A stretch of 64,000 nucleotides of DNA from Microbacterium sp. SZ1 (GTDB taxonomy: Bacteria > Actinomycetota > Actinomycetes > Actinomycetales > Microbacteriaceae): the NCBI RefSeq assembly GCF_002362255.1, contig NZ_LPVV01000007.1:36464-100463 (forward strand), in the 5' to 3' direction. Below are positions 50,708 to 59,032 of this stretch, in pieces. Every line of letters begins with the position of its first letter. Position 1 is the stretch's first letter. The translations under genes and the position numbers were made by a program. Under the pieces are notes generated by a model. The model saw only the letters and a list, made by a program, of their open reading frames with translations, did not search any database and was not told the origin of the DNA.

Positions 50708-51180
50708 GATGTCGCCTCCTGAGGCGTCCGGAAGACCAGGAATCGGTAGGTGAGGTAGCGGAACACGGTGCCCAGGGCGAGACCCACCACGTTCCCGGCG
50801 ATGTTGTCGGCGAGGTGACTGGTGAACCCGAGGACGTAGTGCGAGACGAACAGGCATCCGGCGGCGATCAGCAGCCCTCCTCCGTTGGCGAGGAGGAAGA
50901 GCAGGAGCTCCTTCGCGACCGCAGGGCGCCGCGTGCTGCGGAAGGTCAGGTAGCGATGCCCGAGCCAGGCGACTCCCGTGGCGACCGAGACGGAGATGAC
51001 CTTGGCCCAGATCACCTGCTCCGACATCACGGTGGCGCGAAGCAGGTTGTACCCGCCGACATCTACGACGAAGGCGATGAGACCGACGCCCCCGAACGCG
51101 GCGAGCTGCGGCACGGCTCGCCTCACGGCGGAGGCGAGTCGGGACAGCCGAAGGAATGGCGCGGAGGGGGAGAGCGTCAT
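50704..51180 (-). CDS. GtrA-family membrane protein
   Basis: The 158-residue protein has four hydrophobic helices and the GtrA strings 'LAAFGGVGLIAFVVDVGGYN' and 'TGVAWLGHRYLTFRS'. GtrA-like proteins are thought to flip polyprenyl-linked sugars across the membrane. It is the first gene of the surface-glycan operon. The ATG at 51180 is preferred because the domain begins shortly after it. A longer GTG-started form from 51273 would add a low-quality 31-residue N-terminus. Confidence 0.85.
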   Translation of the reverse strand: MTLSPSAPFLRLSRLASAVRRAVPQLAAFGGVGLIAFVVDVGGYNLLRATVMSEQVIWAKVISVSVATGVAWLGHRYLTFRSTRRPAVAKELLLFLLANGGGLLIAAGCLFVSHYVLGFTSHLADNIAGNVVGLALGTVFRYLTYRFLVFRTPQEATS

Positions 51181-51365
51181 ACTGCGCGTTCGGAGGCTCT
51201 CGCGGTGCGGATTGGTGCGCGTCGGCGGCACCCCGGCGTGTCTGCACGGAAACGAGCAGGAAGTTTTTTTCACGCACCACGGGCCCGGGGAACGCGCCCG
51301 TTGCCCGTATATCAGCGCCGTCCCCGAGCGCGATCGGACGGGTGGTGGCGCGGTACTGTTCGATC

Positions 51366-51659
51366 ATGGGAAAGCTCGAGTACAACAGTTCGCGTCCGGC
51401 GATCGAGATCGACGACGATCTCCTCGTCCATGTGAAGATCGTCATCGCGACCAAGCTGCGGCGTCAGGAGAGCTTCATGATGACCTGGCCCGACGGGTCC
51501 CACGGGGTCGGCGCGATGTCGGCGTGGATCCACCCGAGCATCCCGATGGTGCTGGAGTTCGACGAGAGCCCCGCGCCCAAGGTCGACCCGCGCCGCGTCG
51601 AACGGATGATGGCGCGGCTCAATGCGCGCGGCGAGCTGGTCCTCGACGAGCTCGAGTGA
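51366..51659 (+). CDS. DUF7882-family small protein (paralogue 2)
   Basis: The 97-residue protein shares 'VHVKIVIATKLRRQESFMMT' and 'AWIHPSIPMVLEFDE' with the gene at 40793. Function is unknown. A TACTGT -10-like box ends 6 bases before the ATG, so this gene too looks leaderless. It lies between the surface-glycan operon and the second glycan-utilisation locus, convergent with the LacI gene. Confidence 0.8.
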   Translation: MGKLEYNSSRPAIEIDDDLLVHVKIVIATKLRRQESFMMTWPDGSHGVGAMSAWIHPSIPMVLEFDESPAPKVDPRRVERMMARLNARGELVLDELE

Positions 51660-51680
51660 AGGCCCGCACCGGCGTGTGGC

Positions 51681-52700
51681 TCAGGAGCGCGGGCCGACCG
51701 ACGACTCGCCCTCGATGAGGACGCCGTCGACGCGGTGGACTCCCGGCTCGTAGGCGCCGCCGCCGATCGCGTCGGCGAGGTACTCGGCCGCGCGCTCTCC
51801 CACGGTGCTGAGCAGCGGATCGATCGTGGTCAGCGTGCGATCGTGCTGGTCCATGAGGCCGGCGAGATTGTCGAACCCGACGATCGCGACGTCGGCCGGG
51901 ATGCGGAGCCCTGCCTGCCGGAAGACCTCGGATGCGGCCATGGCGATCGTGTCGTTGCCGCAGAACACGGCGTCGAACTCGAGCCCGGAGGCGAGCAGGT
52001 CCTCGGCGGCCCTGCGCCCCCATGAGCGGGACCAGTCACCGTGGAACCCGGCCCCGCCGACGAGCTCGAGACCCTCGGCGGCCAGCACCGAGGTCAGTCC
52101 TTCGGCGCGCTCCCGCGCGGAGTGGTCGTCGAGCGAGGCGCCGATGTGCGCGATCCGTCGTCGGCCGAGGTCGATCAGGTGGCGGCCGGCGAGCTCGCCC
52201 GCGACCTGGCCGTTGTGCACGAACGACACGTCGTCCGGCTCGTCCGAGAACCCGTAGGCGTACACGACGGGCACGGTGAACCCTGCCGTCACGGAGCGCA
52301 TCGCGGTGCCGCTGCCGTCTCCGACGACGAGCAGCCCGTCGACCTTTCGTGCACGGAACTTGCGCACCGTCGCGGCGACGACCGCGCGGTCGAGCCGGGA
52401 GTCCGACACGAGCACCGACAGGTCTCGTGCCCCGAGAGCCGTCGTCGCGGCCGTGAGCACCGGCATCGTGAACGCGCCAGGCGCGTTGAGGGTGAGCACG
52501 CCGATGGTGGCGCTGCGCCCCTGAGCGAGGAACTGGCCCAGCGCGTTGGGCTCGTAGTCCAGGCGCGCCGCGGCTTCGAGGATGCGCTCGCGAGTGGCGT
52601 CCGATGCCTTGCCCCCACCGCGCAGCACCTTGGATGCGGTCGAGACGGAGACCCCCGCGATGGCGGCCACGTCCTTGAGGGAAATCGCTTTGCTTGACAT
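51681..52700 (-). CDS. LacI-family transcriptional regulator
   Basis: The 339-residue protein has a LacI helix-turn-helix ('ISLKDVAAIAGVSVSTASKV', residues 6-25) and a sugar-binding effector domain ending 'HRVDGVLIEGESS'. It is the last gene on the minus strand of the second glycan locus and probably represses it. A TACAAT -10-like box (52715-52710) 9 bases before the ATG suggests an additional, nearly leaderless promoter of its own in the 35-base gap after the previous gene. Confidence 0.92.
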   Translation of the reverse strand: MSSKAISLKDVAAIAGVSVSTASKVLRGGGKASDATRERILEAAARLDYEPNALGQFLAQGRSATIGVLTLNAPGAFTMPVLTAATTALGARDLSVLVSDSRLDRAVVAATVRKFRARKVDGLLVVGDGSGTAMRSVTAGFTVPVVYAYGFSDEPDDVSFVHNGQVAGELAGRHLIDLGRRRIAHIGASLDDHSARERAEGLTSVLAAEGLELVGGAGFHGDWSRSWGRRAAEDLLASGLEFDAVFCGNDTIAMAASEVFRQAGLRIPADVAIVGFDNLAGLMDQHDRTLTTIDPLLSTVGERAAEYLADAIGGGAYEPGVHRVDGVLIEGESSVGPRS

Positions 52701-52735
52701 CGCAGAACGATTGTAGCGATCCGGTGCTGCGACGC

Positions 52736-53620
52736 TCACTCGCGCGGCCGGATCTCCCACGTCAGGCGGGTGCGGCGCTCGCCGTGGGCGGGCACCGTCA
52801 CCGAACCCGACCCGAGGGTCGCCGTGCCGTAGGGGTCGGATGCCGGTTCGAGCCCGACCGCGTCGACCGCGCCCCACCACGGGAATCCCTCCGACCCACG
52901 GCGCTCCTGCCAGACGTACAGGCGGGGGAGCAGCGCGGCATCCCACGTCATCGTCGCATCGATGCCGGCCGACCTCGACGCGACCAGGACGCGTCCGGAG
53001 GGGGCGTCGAAGTCGTCGAACCGCGACCCGGGCGCAGTCACGATCCCCACCGTGACACGCTCGGCCCGGTCGGCGCCATCGGCCCCGAGCGTGACCTCGG
53101 CGTCGTCGAAGAGCGCCCCCGCGAGGGCCGGGTGCTCGACCCAGACGACGTGCTGATCGCCGCCGCTGTCGTTGCGCAGCACGGTGTCGACGGTCACACA
53201 CCCCTCCGAGACGGTCACCGTGCGGGTCACCCGCAGCGGCGCGGTGCGCAGCAGCACCTCCGCGACGATCGCCGCGTCGCCCTCGGCGCGCACGCGCCAC
53301 GACCGCCAGGCCGCCTCGCCGTGGAACGGCTGCTCGACGGCGGCCTCGGGTGACGGGTCGCCCGCCGCCGGGGCCAGCAGGTGCCAGCCGCCGGGATAGC
53401 GTCGATGCCATTCGGCGCTGCTCGACGGCATCCGCCAGGCATCGCCCTCTCCGCCGAGCCCCTCGTCCGCCCAGGGGGTGCGCGCGAGCAGCTCGACGCC
53501 GTGCGCCTCGATCGACGAGATCGCCCCGCCGGCCCTCGACACCCCGACGCGGATGCCGTGCGCGGCGACGACCACGTCGTCCGACGTCACGGGGTCCGAC
53601 GTCGCGGGGTCCGACGTCAT
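52736..53620 (-). CDS. Aldose 1-epimerase-superfamily protein
   Basis: The 294-residue protein has the galactose-mutarotase-like beta-supersandwich pattern ('GGAISSIEAHGVELL', 'YPGGWHLLAPAAGD', 'VWVEHPALAG'). It may interconvert anomers of the imported sugar or bind it; catalytic His/Glu cannot be assigned with certainty. The N-terminus consists of repeated S-D-P-(A/V)-T units encoded by a 15-bp tandem repeat. The ATG at 53620 overlaps the stop of the upstream gene by 4 nt. Confidence 0.75.
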   Translation of the reverse strand: MTSDPATSDPVTSDDVVVAAHGIRVGVSRAGGAISSIEAHGVELLARTPWADEGLGGEGDAWRMPSSSAEWHRRYPGGWHLLAPAAGDPSPEAAVEQPFHGEAAWRSWRVRAEGDAAIVAEVLLRTAPLRVTRTVTVSEGCVTVDTVLRNDSGGDQHVVWVEHPALAGALFDDAEVTLGADGADRAERVTVGIVTAPGSRFDDFDAPSGRVLVASRSAGIDATMTWDAALLPRLYVWQERRGSEGFPWWGAVDAVGLEPASDPYGTATLGSGSVTVPAHGERRTRLTWEIRPRE

Positions 53621-53622
53621 GG
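53580..53622. repeat. 15-bp tandem repeat at a gene start
   Basis: Nearly three copies of TCCGACGTC(A/G)CGGGG cover the start of the aldose-epimerase-like gene. The 15-bp period keeps the frame, so copy-number changes would alter only the N-terminal pentapeptide repeat. Confidence 0.85.
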
Positions 53623-54906
53623 AGTCTCCGCGCCGAGGTCGATCACGAACAGCGCGTCGCCGGCGAACTCGGTCTGCTCGAGACGGATGCCGGGGGCGCC
53701 GTCGTGCTCGACCGGCGACCACTGCGCCGCGTCGATCCGCCGGGCGTCGAGGTCGTAGACGCGCACATCGACGATGTCGGCGGGGTCGAGGCGCAGCGTG
53801 AGAGCGAACGCCTCGGGCGCGTAGACCGCGACCCGGTCACCGGTCCGCCCGACGACCGCGCCCGACGGCTCCGCCATGAGCAGATCAGCAGCTTCGTCGA
53901 GGTCGAACAGGACCTCGCCCTCGACCACCCGGCGGAGGAAACCGACGTCGTCAGCGCCGGGGAACTCCATCGCCACCGAGAACGGGAACGGCATGCCGTG
54001 CACGTTCTCGGCTGTGAACCCGGTGCCGCGACGGTGCCAGCTCCACACACCGTGCGCGCCGTACCCGAGTCCTGCGGCCGCCCCGGCCACGACACCGGTC
54101 CAGCTGGCCCGTCGCACGTCGGCCCGCGAGTGCCGCGCGCGGCCGGCGAAGCGGCCGAGTCCCTCGTAGCAGGGCTCGAGGTTCACTATCGGCCGCGGCA
54201 CCGAGAACGCCGCGTAGTGGCGGACGAGGTCGCGGGGCAGCGTGTCCCAGTCCTGGTTGTGCCCCGGCTGGAGACCGTGCAGGTCGAGCAGCTCGCCGTC
54301 GGCGATGGCCTCCGGCATCCGCGCGGTGGGGGTGCTGTGCCAGGTGACGAGTGCGTCGCGAGCGAGTCGGCGCACCTCGGCGGCGGCCAGCGAGTAGCGG
54401 GCGAGCGCGACCTCGGAGTCGAGGTCGTCGTCACCGGAGACGATCCAGATCGGGTCGAATCGGGCGAACCGCTCGACGGTCGCGCGCACGTGGGAGAGGG
54501 TCTGCTGCTCGTCGAGCACGAGCTCAGGGGTGAGTCCCGCGCCCCACGTCGCCGGCACGAAGTTGTTCCACAGCAGCACGAGCATCGGTGTGAAGCCGTG
54601 CTCCACCGCCTCCTCCAGCATCCGCTCGGCCCGCGGCCAGTACTCCGCGTCGCCGCCGTCGAGGTCGAGGCGTCCGTCGCGCACGACGTACGGCGACAGC
54701 CCGCCCTCGGAGCGGTCGTGCTCGATCGGAAGCACGCTGATGAGCAGGCCCGTGAAGCCCTGACGGCGGCGCCGCACGAGGTAGTCGGTCCACTCCTCGT
54801 CGGTCGGTCCGCTGAACGCGGCCCAGGTGGTGTCGGCGAGCAGGAAGGCAGGTGCTCCGTCGCGGAGCAGGGAGCGCCGGGAGGGCGCGAGGGACCACGT
54901 GGGCAT
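53617..54906 (-). CDS. DUF4038/GH140-like putative glycoside hydrolase
   Basis: The 429-residue protein starts with a segment resembling the DUF4038 family ('PAFLLADTTWAAFSGPTDEE'). A TIM-barrel-like core follows with acidic loops 'IWIVSGDDD' and 'VNLEPCYEG', then a C-terminal beta domain ('LFVIDLGAE'). GH140 members are endo-apiosidases acting on rhamnogalacturonan II; other DUF4038 proteins have unknown targets. No signal peptide is present, so it should act on imported oligosaccharides. It is coupled to the next gene by a 4-nt overlap. Confidence 0.75.
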   Translation of the reverse strand: MPTWSLAPSRRSLLRDGAPAFLLADTTWAAFSGPTDEEWTDYLVRRRRQGFTGLLISVLPIEHDRSEGGLSPYVVRDGRLDLDGGDAEYWPRAERMLEEAVEHGFTPMLVLLWNNFVPATWGAGLTPELVLDEQQTLSHVRATVERFARFDPIWIVSGDDDLDSEVALARYSLAAAEVRRLARDALVTWHSTPTARMPEAIADGELLDLHGLQPGHNQDWDTLPRDLVRHYAAFSVPRPIVNLEPCYEGLGRFAGRARHSRADVRRASWTGVVAGAAAGLGYGAHGVWSWHRRGTGFTAENVHGMPFPFSVAMEFPGADDVGFLRRVVEGEVLFDLDEAADLLMAEPSGAVVGRTGDRVAVYAPEAFALTLRLDPADIVDVRVYDLDARRIDAAQWSPVEHDGAPGIRLEQTEFAGDALFVIDLGAETP

Positions 54907-54945
54907 GCGAGTGCTTTCGGAGTTCGGAGGGGTGAACGGGGGCGG

Positions 54946-56214
54946 TCAGGGGGCGATCAGTGCGCCGTCGGTCGAGCGGACCCCGGCCGCCCAGCCGTCG
55001 TGGCCGGAGAGGCCGGCGGGGAAGCGGGCGGCGGCGCGCTCGTCGAGGTCGACGCCCCAGCCCGGCGCATCGCTCGGGGTGAGCCAGCCGTGCTCGATGT
55101 CGAGCATGCCGGGGAAGACCTCGTGGCTCGCCTCGTTGTAGACGTGGCCCTCCTGAACGCCGAACGCGGGGGAGGAGACGTCGAGCGCGACCGCCGCCGC
55201 GACGGCGAACGGCGAGGCGTCACCGGGCGAGTGCCAGGCCGTGCGGACGCCGTCGATGTCGGCGAGCACGGCCAGCCGCCGGGCCGCGCTGAGTCCGCCG
55301 ACGTCGGAGATGTGCGCGCGCAGGTAGTCGACGGAGTGGGTGCGCACGAGGCGGGCGGCCTCGGTGAACGAGGTCGCCAGCTCGCCGACGGCCAGGGGCA
55401 CCGACGAGACGGCCGCGACCTCGGGCAGGCGGTCCCAGTGCTCGGGGGCGAGCACATCCTCGATGAAGAACGGGCGGTGCGGCTCGAGGTCGCGCAGCAG
55501 CGCGATGGCCTGCCGCGGCGAGAGGCGGGAGTGCACGTCGTGCAGCAGTTCGACGTCGTCGCCGAGCAGCTCGCGCATCCGGGCGAAGAGCTCGGGCGTA
55601 CGGCGCAGGTACTCCGAGACCCGCCAGCCCTCCGGATTGCGGGCCCAGTCGTACAGGCCCGGGGCGGGCGGCGCCCCGTAGTGGCCGATGCCCTGCTGTC
55701 CGGTCTGGATGCGGATGTGACGGAGCCCCGCCGCGCGCAGCTCCTCCGCGTGCGCGGCCGTGGCCTCGGCATCCGGTCCCTCGGCGTGCAGGTACACCTC
55801 GGCCGCCGCGCGGACCCGGCCGCCGAGCAGTTCATAGACGGGCATGCCCGCGCGCTTGCCCGCGATGTCCCACAGCGCCATGTCGACACCCGAGAGCGCG
55901 TTGTTGCCCACCGGGCCCTCGCGCCAGTACGCGGAGAAGCGGACGAGCCGCGTCAGATCCTCGATGTCGCCGGGGTAGCGGCCAACCAGCAGCGGGCGGA
56001 TGTGGTCGAGGTACGCGACCACCGCCTGCCAGCGCTGCGTGAAGGTGGCACAGCCGAGTCCGTACAGACCGTCGTCGCTCGTGAGCACCTTCACGACGAC
56101 GAGCGGGATGCCCTCGGGCGCCGTGACCACCGCGCGGACGTCGGTGATGCGCACGTCGTCGCGCGCCGTCCAGGGCTGGGCGAACGTGAGCGGTGGAGGG
56201 GTGTGGTCGGTCAC
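54946..56214 (-). CDS. ManD-like sugar-acid dehydratase (enolase superfamily)
   Basis: The 422-residue protein is a second member of the ManD branch in this window, with '[20 protein letters not shown]' and the metal/base pair Asp226 and His228 ('HDVHSRLSP'). The barrel ends 'HSPGDASPF'. It should dehydrate an aldonic acid to a 2-keto-3-deoxy acid; mannonate or gluconate is inferred from the family. GTG at 56214 overlaps the epimerase-like gene's stop (GTGA). It differs from the copy at 18522 over most of its length. Confidence 0.85.
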   Translation of the reverse strand: MTDHTPPPLTFAQPWTARDDVRITDVRAVVTAPEGIPLVVVKVLTSDDGLYGLGCATFTQRWQAVVAYLDHIRPLLVGRYPGDIEDLTRLVRFSAYWREGPVGNNALSGVDMALWDIAGKRAGMPVYELLGGRVRAAAEVYLHAEGPDAEATAAHAEELRAAGLRHIRIQTGQQGIGHYGAPPAPGLYDWARNPEGWRVSEYLRRTPELFARMRELLGDDVELLHDVHSRLSPRQAIALLRDLEPHRPFFIEDVLAPEHWDRLPEVAAVSSVPLAVGELATSFTEAARLVRTHSVDYLRAHISDVGGLSAARRLAVLADIDGVRTAWHSPGDASPFAVAAAVALDVSSPAFGVQEGHVYNEASHEVFPGMLDIEHGWLTPSDAPGWGVDLDERAAARFPAGLSGHDGWAAGVRSTDGALIAP

Positions 56215-57107
56215 GGGATGTTCCTCGTCGGGGTGAGAGACGGTGGGGCGAGCGGGGCCGTCGCCGTGCCGTCGTGGATCGACTCCGCCGGCCGGAAACC
56301 GAGCACGGTCGCGGCGACGCTCGCATCGACGAGTGGCGAGGAGGCGTCCACGGGGGAGTCGGCGGGGATGCCGGGGGCGTACCGGGCGAGCAGCACGGTC
56401 GTCGGCTCGTCGAGCAGTGTGTCGTCGGCGCTGAGTCCCGCCACGAGGACGCCGGTGGTCGTCGCCTCGATCGCGACGCGCACGGCCCTGGCGGCATCCG
56501 CCATCGTCAGGTACGCCCAGCCCTCGCGGGCCATCGACGCGGGGTCCTCGGCGACCTCGGCCGCCGCCCGGAGCAGCACCTCGGGCCACTTGACGAGCGG
56601 GAACCGCAGCGCGACCACGTCGATGCCGTGGCGGCGGTGCGCGTAGCGGGCGGTCTGCTCGTCGACGCCCTTCGACAGCGAGTACGCGTCGGCGACGTCG
56701 GACGGGGTGTCCTCCCGCAGGGGGAAGGACGGCGGGAAGGCGCGGTGCGGGTTGTTCGGGTAGCCGAGCGCGTTGATGCTGCTCGCGATCACCGCACGAC
56801 GGATGCCGCGGCTGCCCGCCTGCTCGAGCACGTTGAAGGTGGAGTCGGTGTTGACCCGGAACACCTCGTACGGGGTGCCGAGGGTCGGGTGCGGGATCGC
56901 GGCGAAGTGCGCCACGGCGTCCGCTCCGTCGAGCGCGGCGGCCACGTCGTCGACCGAGGACGTGTCGCCCACGAGCACGCGGTCGGCCGGGTGCTCGGAG
57001 GCGTACGAGAGGGAGAGGGCGGTGACGTCGTAGCCGGCGCGGAGGAGCTCCGCGCTCGCGGCGCGACCGATCTCGCCGTCGGCGCCCGTGACGAGGACGC
57101 GGGTCAT
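56211..57107 (-). CDS. NAD-dependent epimerase/dehydratase (extended SDR)
   Basis: The 298-residue protein has the Rossmann motif 'VLVTGADGEIGRAASAELL' and the catalytic Tyr-x3-Lys in 'DAYSLSKGVDE', with 'SSINALGYPNNPHRAFPP' before it. Uronate dehydrogenases and UDP-sugar epimerases share this layout. A uronate dehydrogenase would yield the aldonic/aldaric acid used by the adjacent dehydratase, but this is inferred. It overlaps genes on both sides by 4 nt. Confidence 0.82.
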   Translation of the reverse strand: MTRVLVTGADGEIGRAASAELLRAGYDVTALSLSYASEHPADRVLVGDTSSVDDVAAALDGADAVAHFAAIPHPTLGTPYEVFRVNTDSTFNVLEQAGSRGIRRAVIASSINALGYPNNPHRAFPPSFPLREDTPSDVADAYSLSKGVDEQTARYAHRRHGIDVVALRFPLVKWPEVLLRAAAEVAEDPASMAREGWAYLTMADAARAVRVAIEATTTGVLVAGLSADDTLLDEPTTVLLARYAPGIPADSPVDASSPLVDASVAATVLGFRPAESIHDGTATAPLAPPSLTPTRNIP

Positions 57108-58027
57108 CCCTTCACCCCTCCGGCCATGCTCGCGCCGCGCAGGAACTGCCGCTGGAACACCAGGAACAGCACCACGGGGATGATGAGCGACAGGAACAGC
57201 GCCGCCATCTGCACGCTGAGCTCCGTCTGCGCGGCGAGGCGCGGCAGCGCCACCGACACCGGCTGCCGATCGGGATCGGGGAGCACCAGCAGCGGCCAGA
57301 GGTAGTCCTTCCAGGAGGCCACGACCGAGAGCAGCGCCACCACGCCGAGGATCGGCTTCGACAGCGGCAGCACGATGCTCCACAGGATGCGGAGCGCGCC
57401 GGCGCCGTCGATGCGCGCGGCGTCGTACAGGTCGGCGGGGATCGACTCGAGGAACCGCGCGATGATGAGCACGTTGAACGCGGTGGCCGCCGCGGGGAGC
57501 CAGATCGCCCACGGGGTGTTCAGCAGCGAGATGCCGAGCACGGGGAGCTCCCGCACCGTGAGGTAGAGCGGGACGAGCGCGACGATGCCCGGCACGAAGA
57601 GGGTGGCCAGGATCGCGCCGGAGAGCAGCTTGCCCCACTTCGGTCGCAGCACCGTGATCACGAACGCGGCGGTGGTCGACACGACCAGGGTCGCGACGGT
57701 CGCGCCGAGTGCGAGCACGGCGGTGTTGAGCAGGTAGTGCCCGATACGACCGCGCTCCCACGCGATGCCGATGTTCTCCCACTGCACGACACCGCTGGTG
57801 AAGAACGCGAACGGCTCGCGGATGAGGTCCTGGGTGGGGGAGACCGCTGCCAGTGCGAGCCAGACGAGGGGGCCGAGCCCCGCGACGAGGAGGGCGACCA
57901 GCACGAGGGTCTGCACGATCGCGAGCGTCACGCGCACGACGGGGCGACGGCGGTCGGAGTCGGAGATGTTGGTGCGAGGAGCCGGTGCGGCGTCGGCGGA
58001 GCGACGAGGGCGGGCGAGGATGCTCAT
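57104..58027 (-). CDS. Sugar ABC transporter permease (MalG type)
   Basis: The 307-residue protein has six membrane helices and the EAA motif 'LYDAARIDGAGALRILW'. The 'WKDYLWPLLVL' string marks the MalG type. It pairs with the permease at 58027, whose stop shares a base with this ATG (TGATG). Confidence 0.92.
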   Translation of the reverse strand: MSILARPRRSADAAPAPRTNISDSDRRRPVVRVTLAIVQTLVLVALLVAGLGPLVWLALAAVSPTQDLIREPFAFFTSGVVQWENIGIAWERGRIGHYLLNTAVLALGATVATLVVSTTAAFVITVLRPKWGKLLSGAILATLFVPGIVALVPLYLTVRELPVLGISLLNTPWAIWLPAAATAFNVLIIARFLESIPADLYDAARIDGAGALRILWSIVLPLSKPILGVVALLSVVASWKDYLWPLLVLPDPDRQPVSVALPRLAAQTELSVQMAALFLSLIIPVVLFLVFQRQFLRGASMAGGVKG

Positions 58028-58956
58028 CAGGCGCTCCAGCGACGGGTCAGGCGGGCATACAGGAAGGCGAAGACGCAGAGCACGGCGGCGAGCAGGACGC
58101 TGAGCGCGGTCGCCGCGCCGTAGTCGACGCGGACGAAGGCGTAGTCGTAGATCGTCATGAGCAGCGTCTTGGTGGCGCCGAGAGGGCCGCCGCCGGTGAA
58201 GAGGAACGGCTCGGTGAAGATCTGCATGGTGCCGATGACCTGCAGCAGCAGCATGGTGCCGATGATGCCGCGCATCTGCGGCAGGGCGACGTGCCAGACG
58301 CGGCTCCAGATGCCGGCGCCGTCGAGCTCGGCGGCCTCGTAGAGCTCGGTGGGGATGCTGGTGAGCGCCGCGATGTAGATGATGACGGCCGTTCCGGCTC
58401 CCGCCCACGTGGTCTCGAGCACGATCGACGGCATCGCGAACGCGGGGGAGGTGAGCCACGGGACAGGTCCGATGCCGATCGCGCCGAGGATCGTGTTGAA
58501 GACGCCGTCGGACGACGGGTCGTAGAAGAACTTCCACAGCAGGATGGCGACGACCGGCGGCACCATCACGGGAAGGTAGGCGAGGGCGCTGAAGTACCAG
58601 CGGTGCCCGCGGAGCTCGGCGATCAGCACCGCGAGGGCGAGGGGCACGGGGAAGCCGAACACGATCGCGAGGAGCGTGTAGTAGACGGTGTTCAGCGCGG
58701 CCTGGGGGAGCTGGGGGTCGGAGAGCACGTACGCGAAGTTCTCGATGCCGACCCACTGCGCGTCCTGACCGGGGGTGACGGTCTGCACGCTCATCACGAG
58801 CGACGAGACGATGGGTCCCCACGAGAAGTACAGGTAGACGAGGATCGCGGGGGCCGCGATGCCGAGGGCGACGAGTCCGGGGCGCAGGCGACGCCAGCGG
58901 CGGGTGGTCGCGGTCGGCGCGGAGCCGGCGCGACCATGGGAGCGGTTCTGGTACAT
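58027..58956 (-). CDS. Sugar ABC transporter permease (MalF type)
   Basis: The 309-residue protein has six membrane helices and the EAA loop 'LYEAAELDGAGIWSRVW', followed by 'FTGGGPLGATKTLLM' typical of MalF-type permeases. It lies 76 bases after the binding-protein gene, and that gap holds a strong hairpin. No ATPase is encoded nearby. Confidence 0.92.
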   Translation of the reverse strand: MYQNRSHGRAGSAPTATTRRWRRLRPGLVALGIAAPAILVYLYFSWGPIVSSLVMSVQTVTPGQDAQWVGIENFAYVLSDPQLPQAALNTVYYTLLAIVFGFPVPLALAVLIAELRGHRWYFSALAYLPVMVPPVVAILLWKFFYDPSSDGVFNTILGAIGIGPVPWLTSPAFAMPSIVLETTWAGAGTAVIIYIAALTSIPTELYEAAELDGAGIWSRVWHVALPQMRGIIGTMLLLQVIGTMQIFTEPFLFTGGGPLGATKTLLMTIYDYAFVRVDYGAATALSVLLAAVLCVFAFLYARLTRRWSA

Positions 58957-58975
58957 CTGTTCTCCGGACGGGAGG

Positions 58976-59007
58976 GATCGGGGCGGGAGCGGTGTCCCGC
59001 CCCGATC
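58976..59007. promoter_or_regulatory. Intercistronic stem-loop after binding-protein gene
   Basis: A perfect 12-bp inverted repeat (GATCGGGGCGGG / CCCGCCCCGATC, 8-nt loop) lies between the binding-protein stop and the first permease, without a T-run. It is placed exactly like the hairpin at 14236 in the first locus. Confidence 0.7.
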
Positions 59008-59032
59008 GCGGTGGGATGTGGCGACCTGAGGG

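Noticed and set aside
51250..51275. T-run near 51263 as a terminator
   Set aside because: No convincing stem precedes the T-run on either strand, and no gene ends there.
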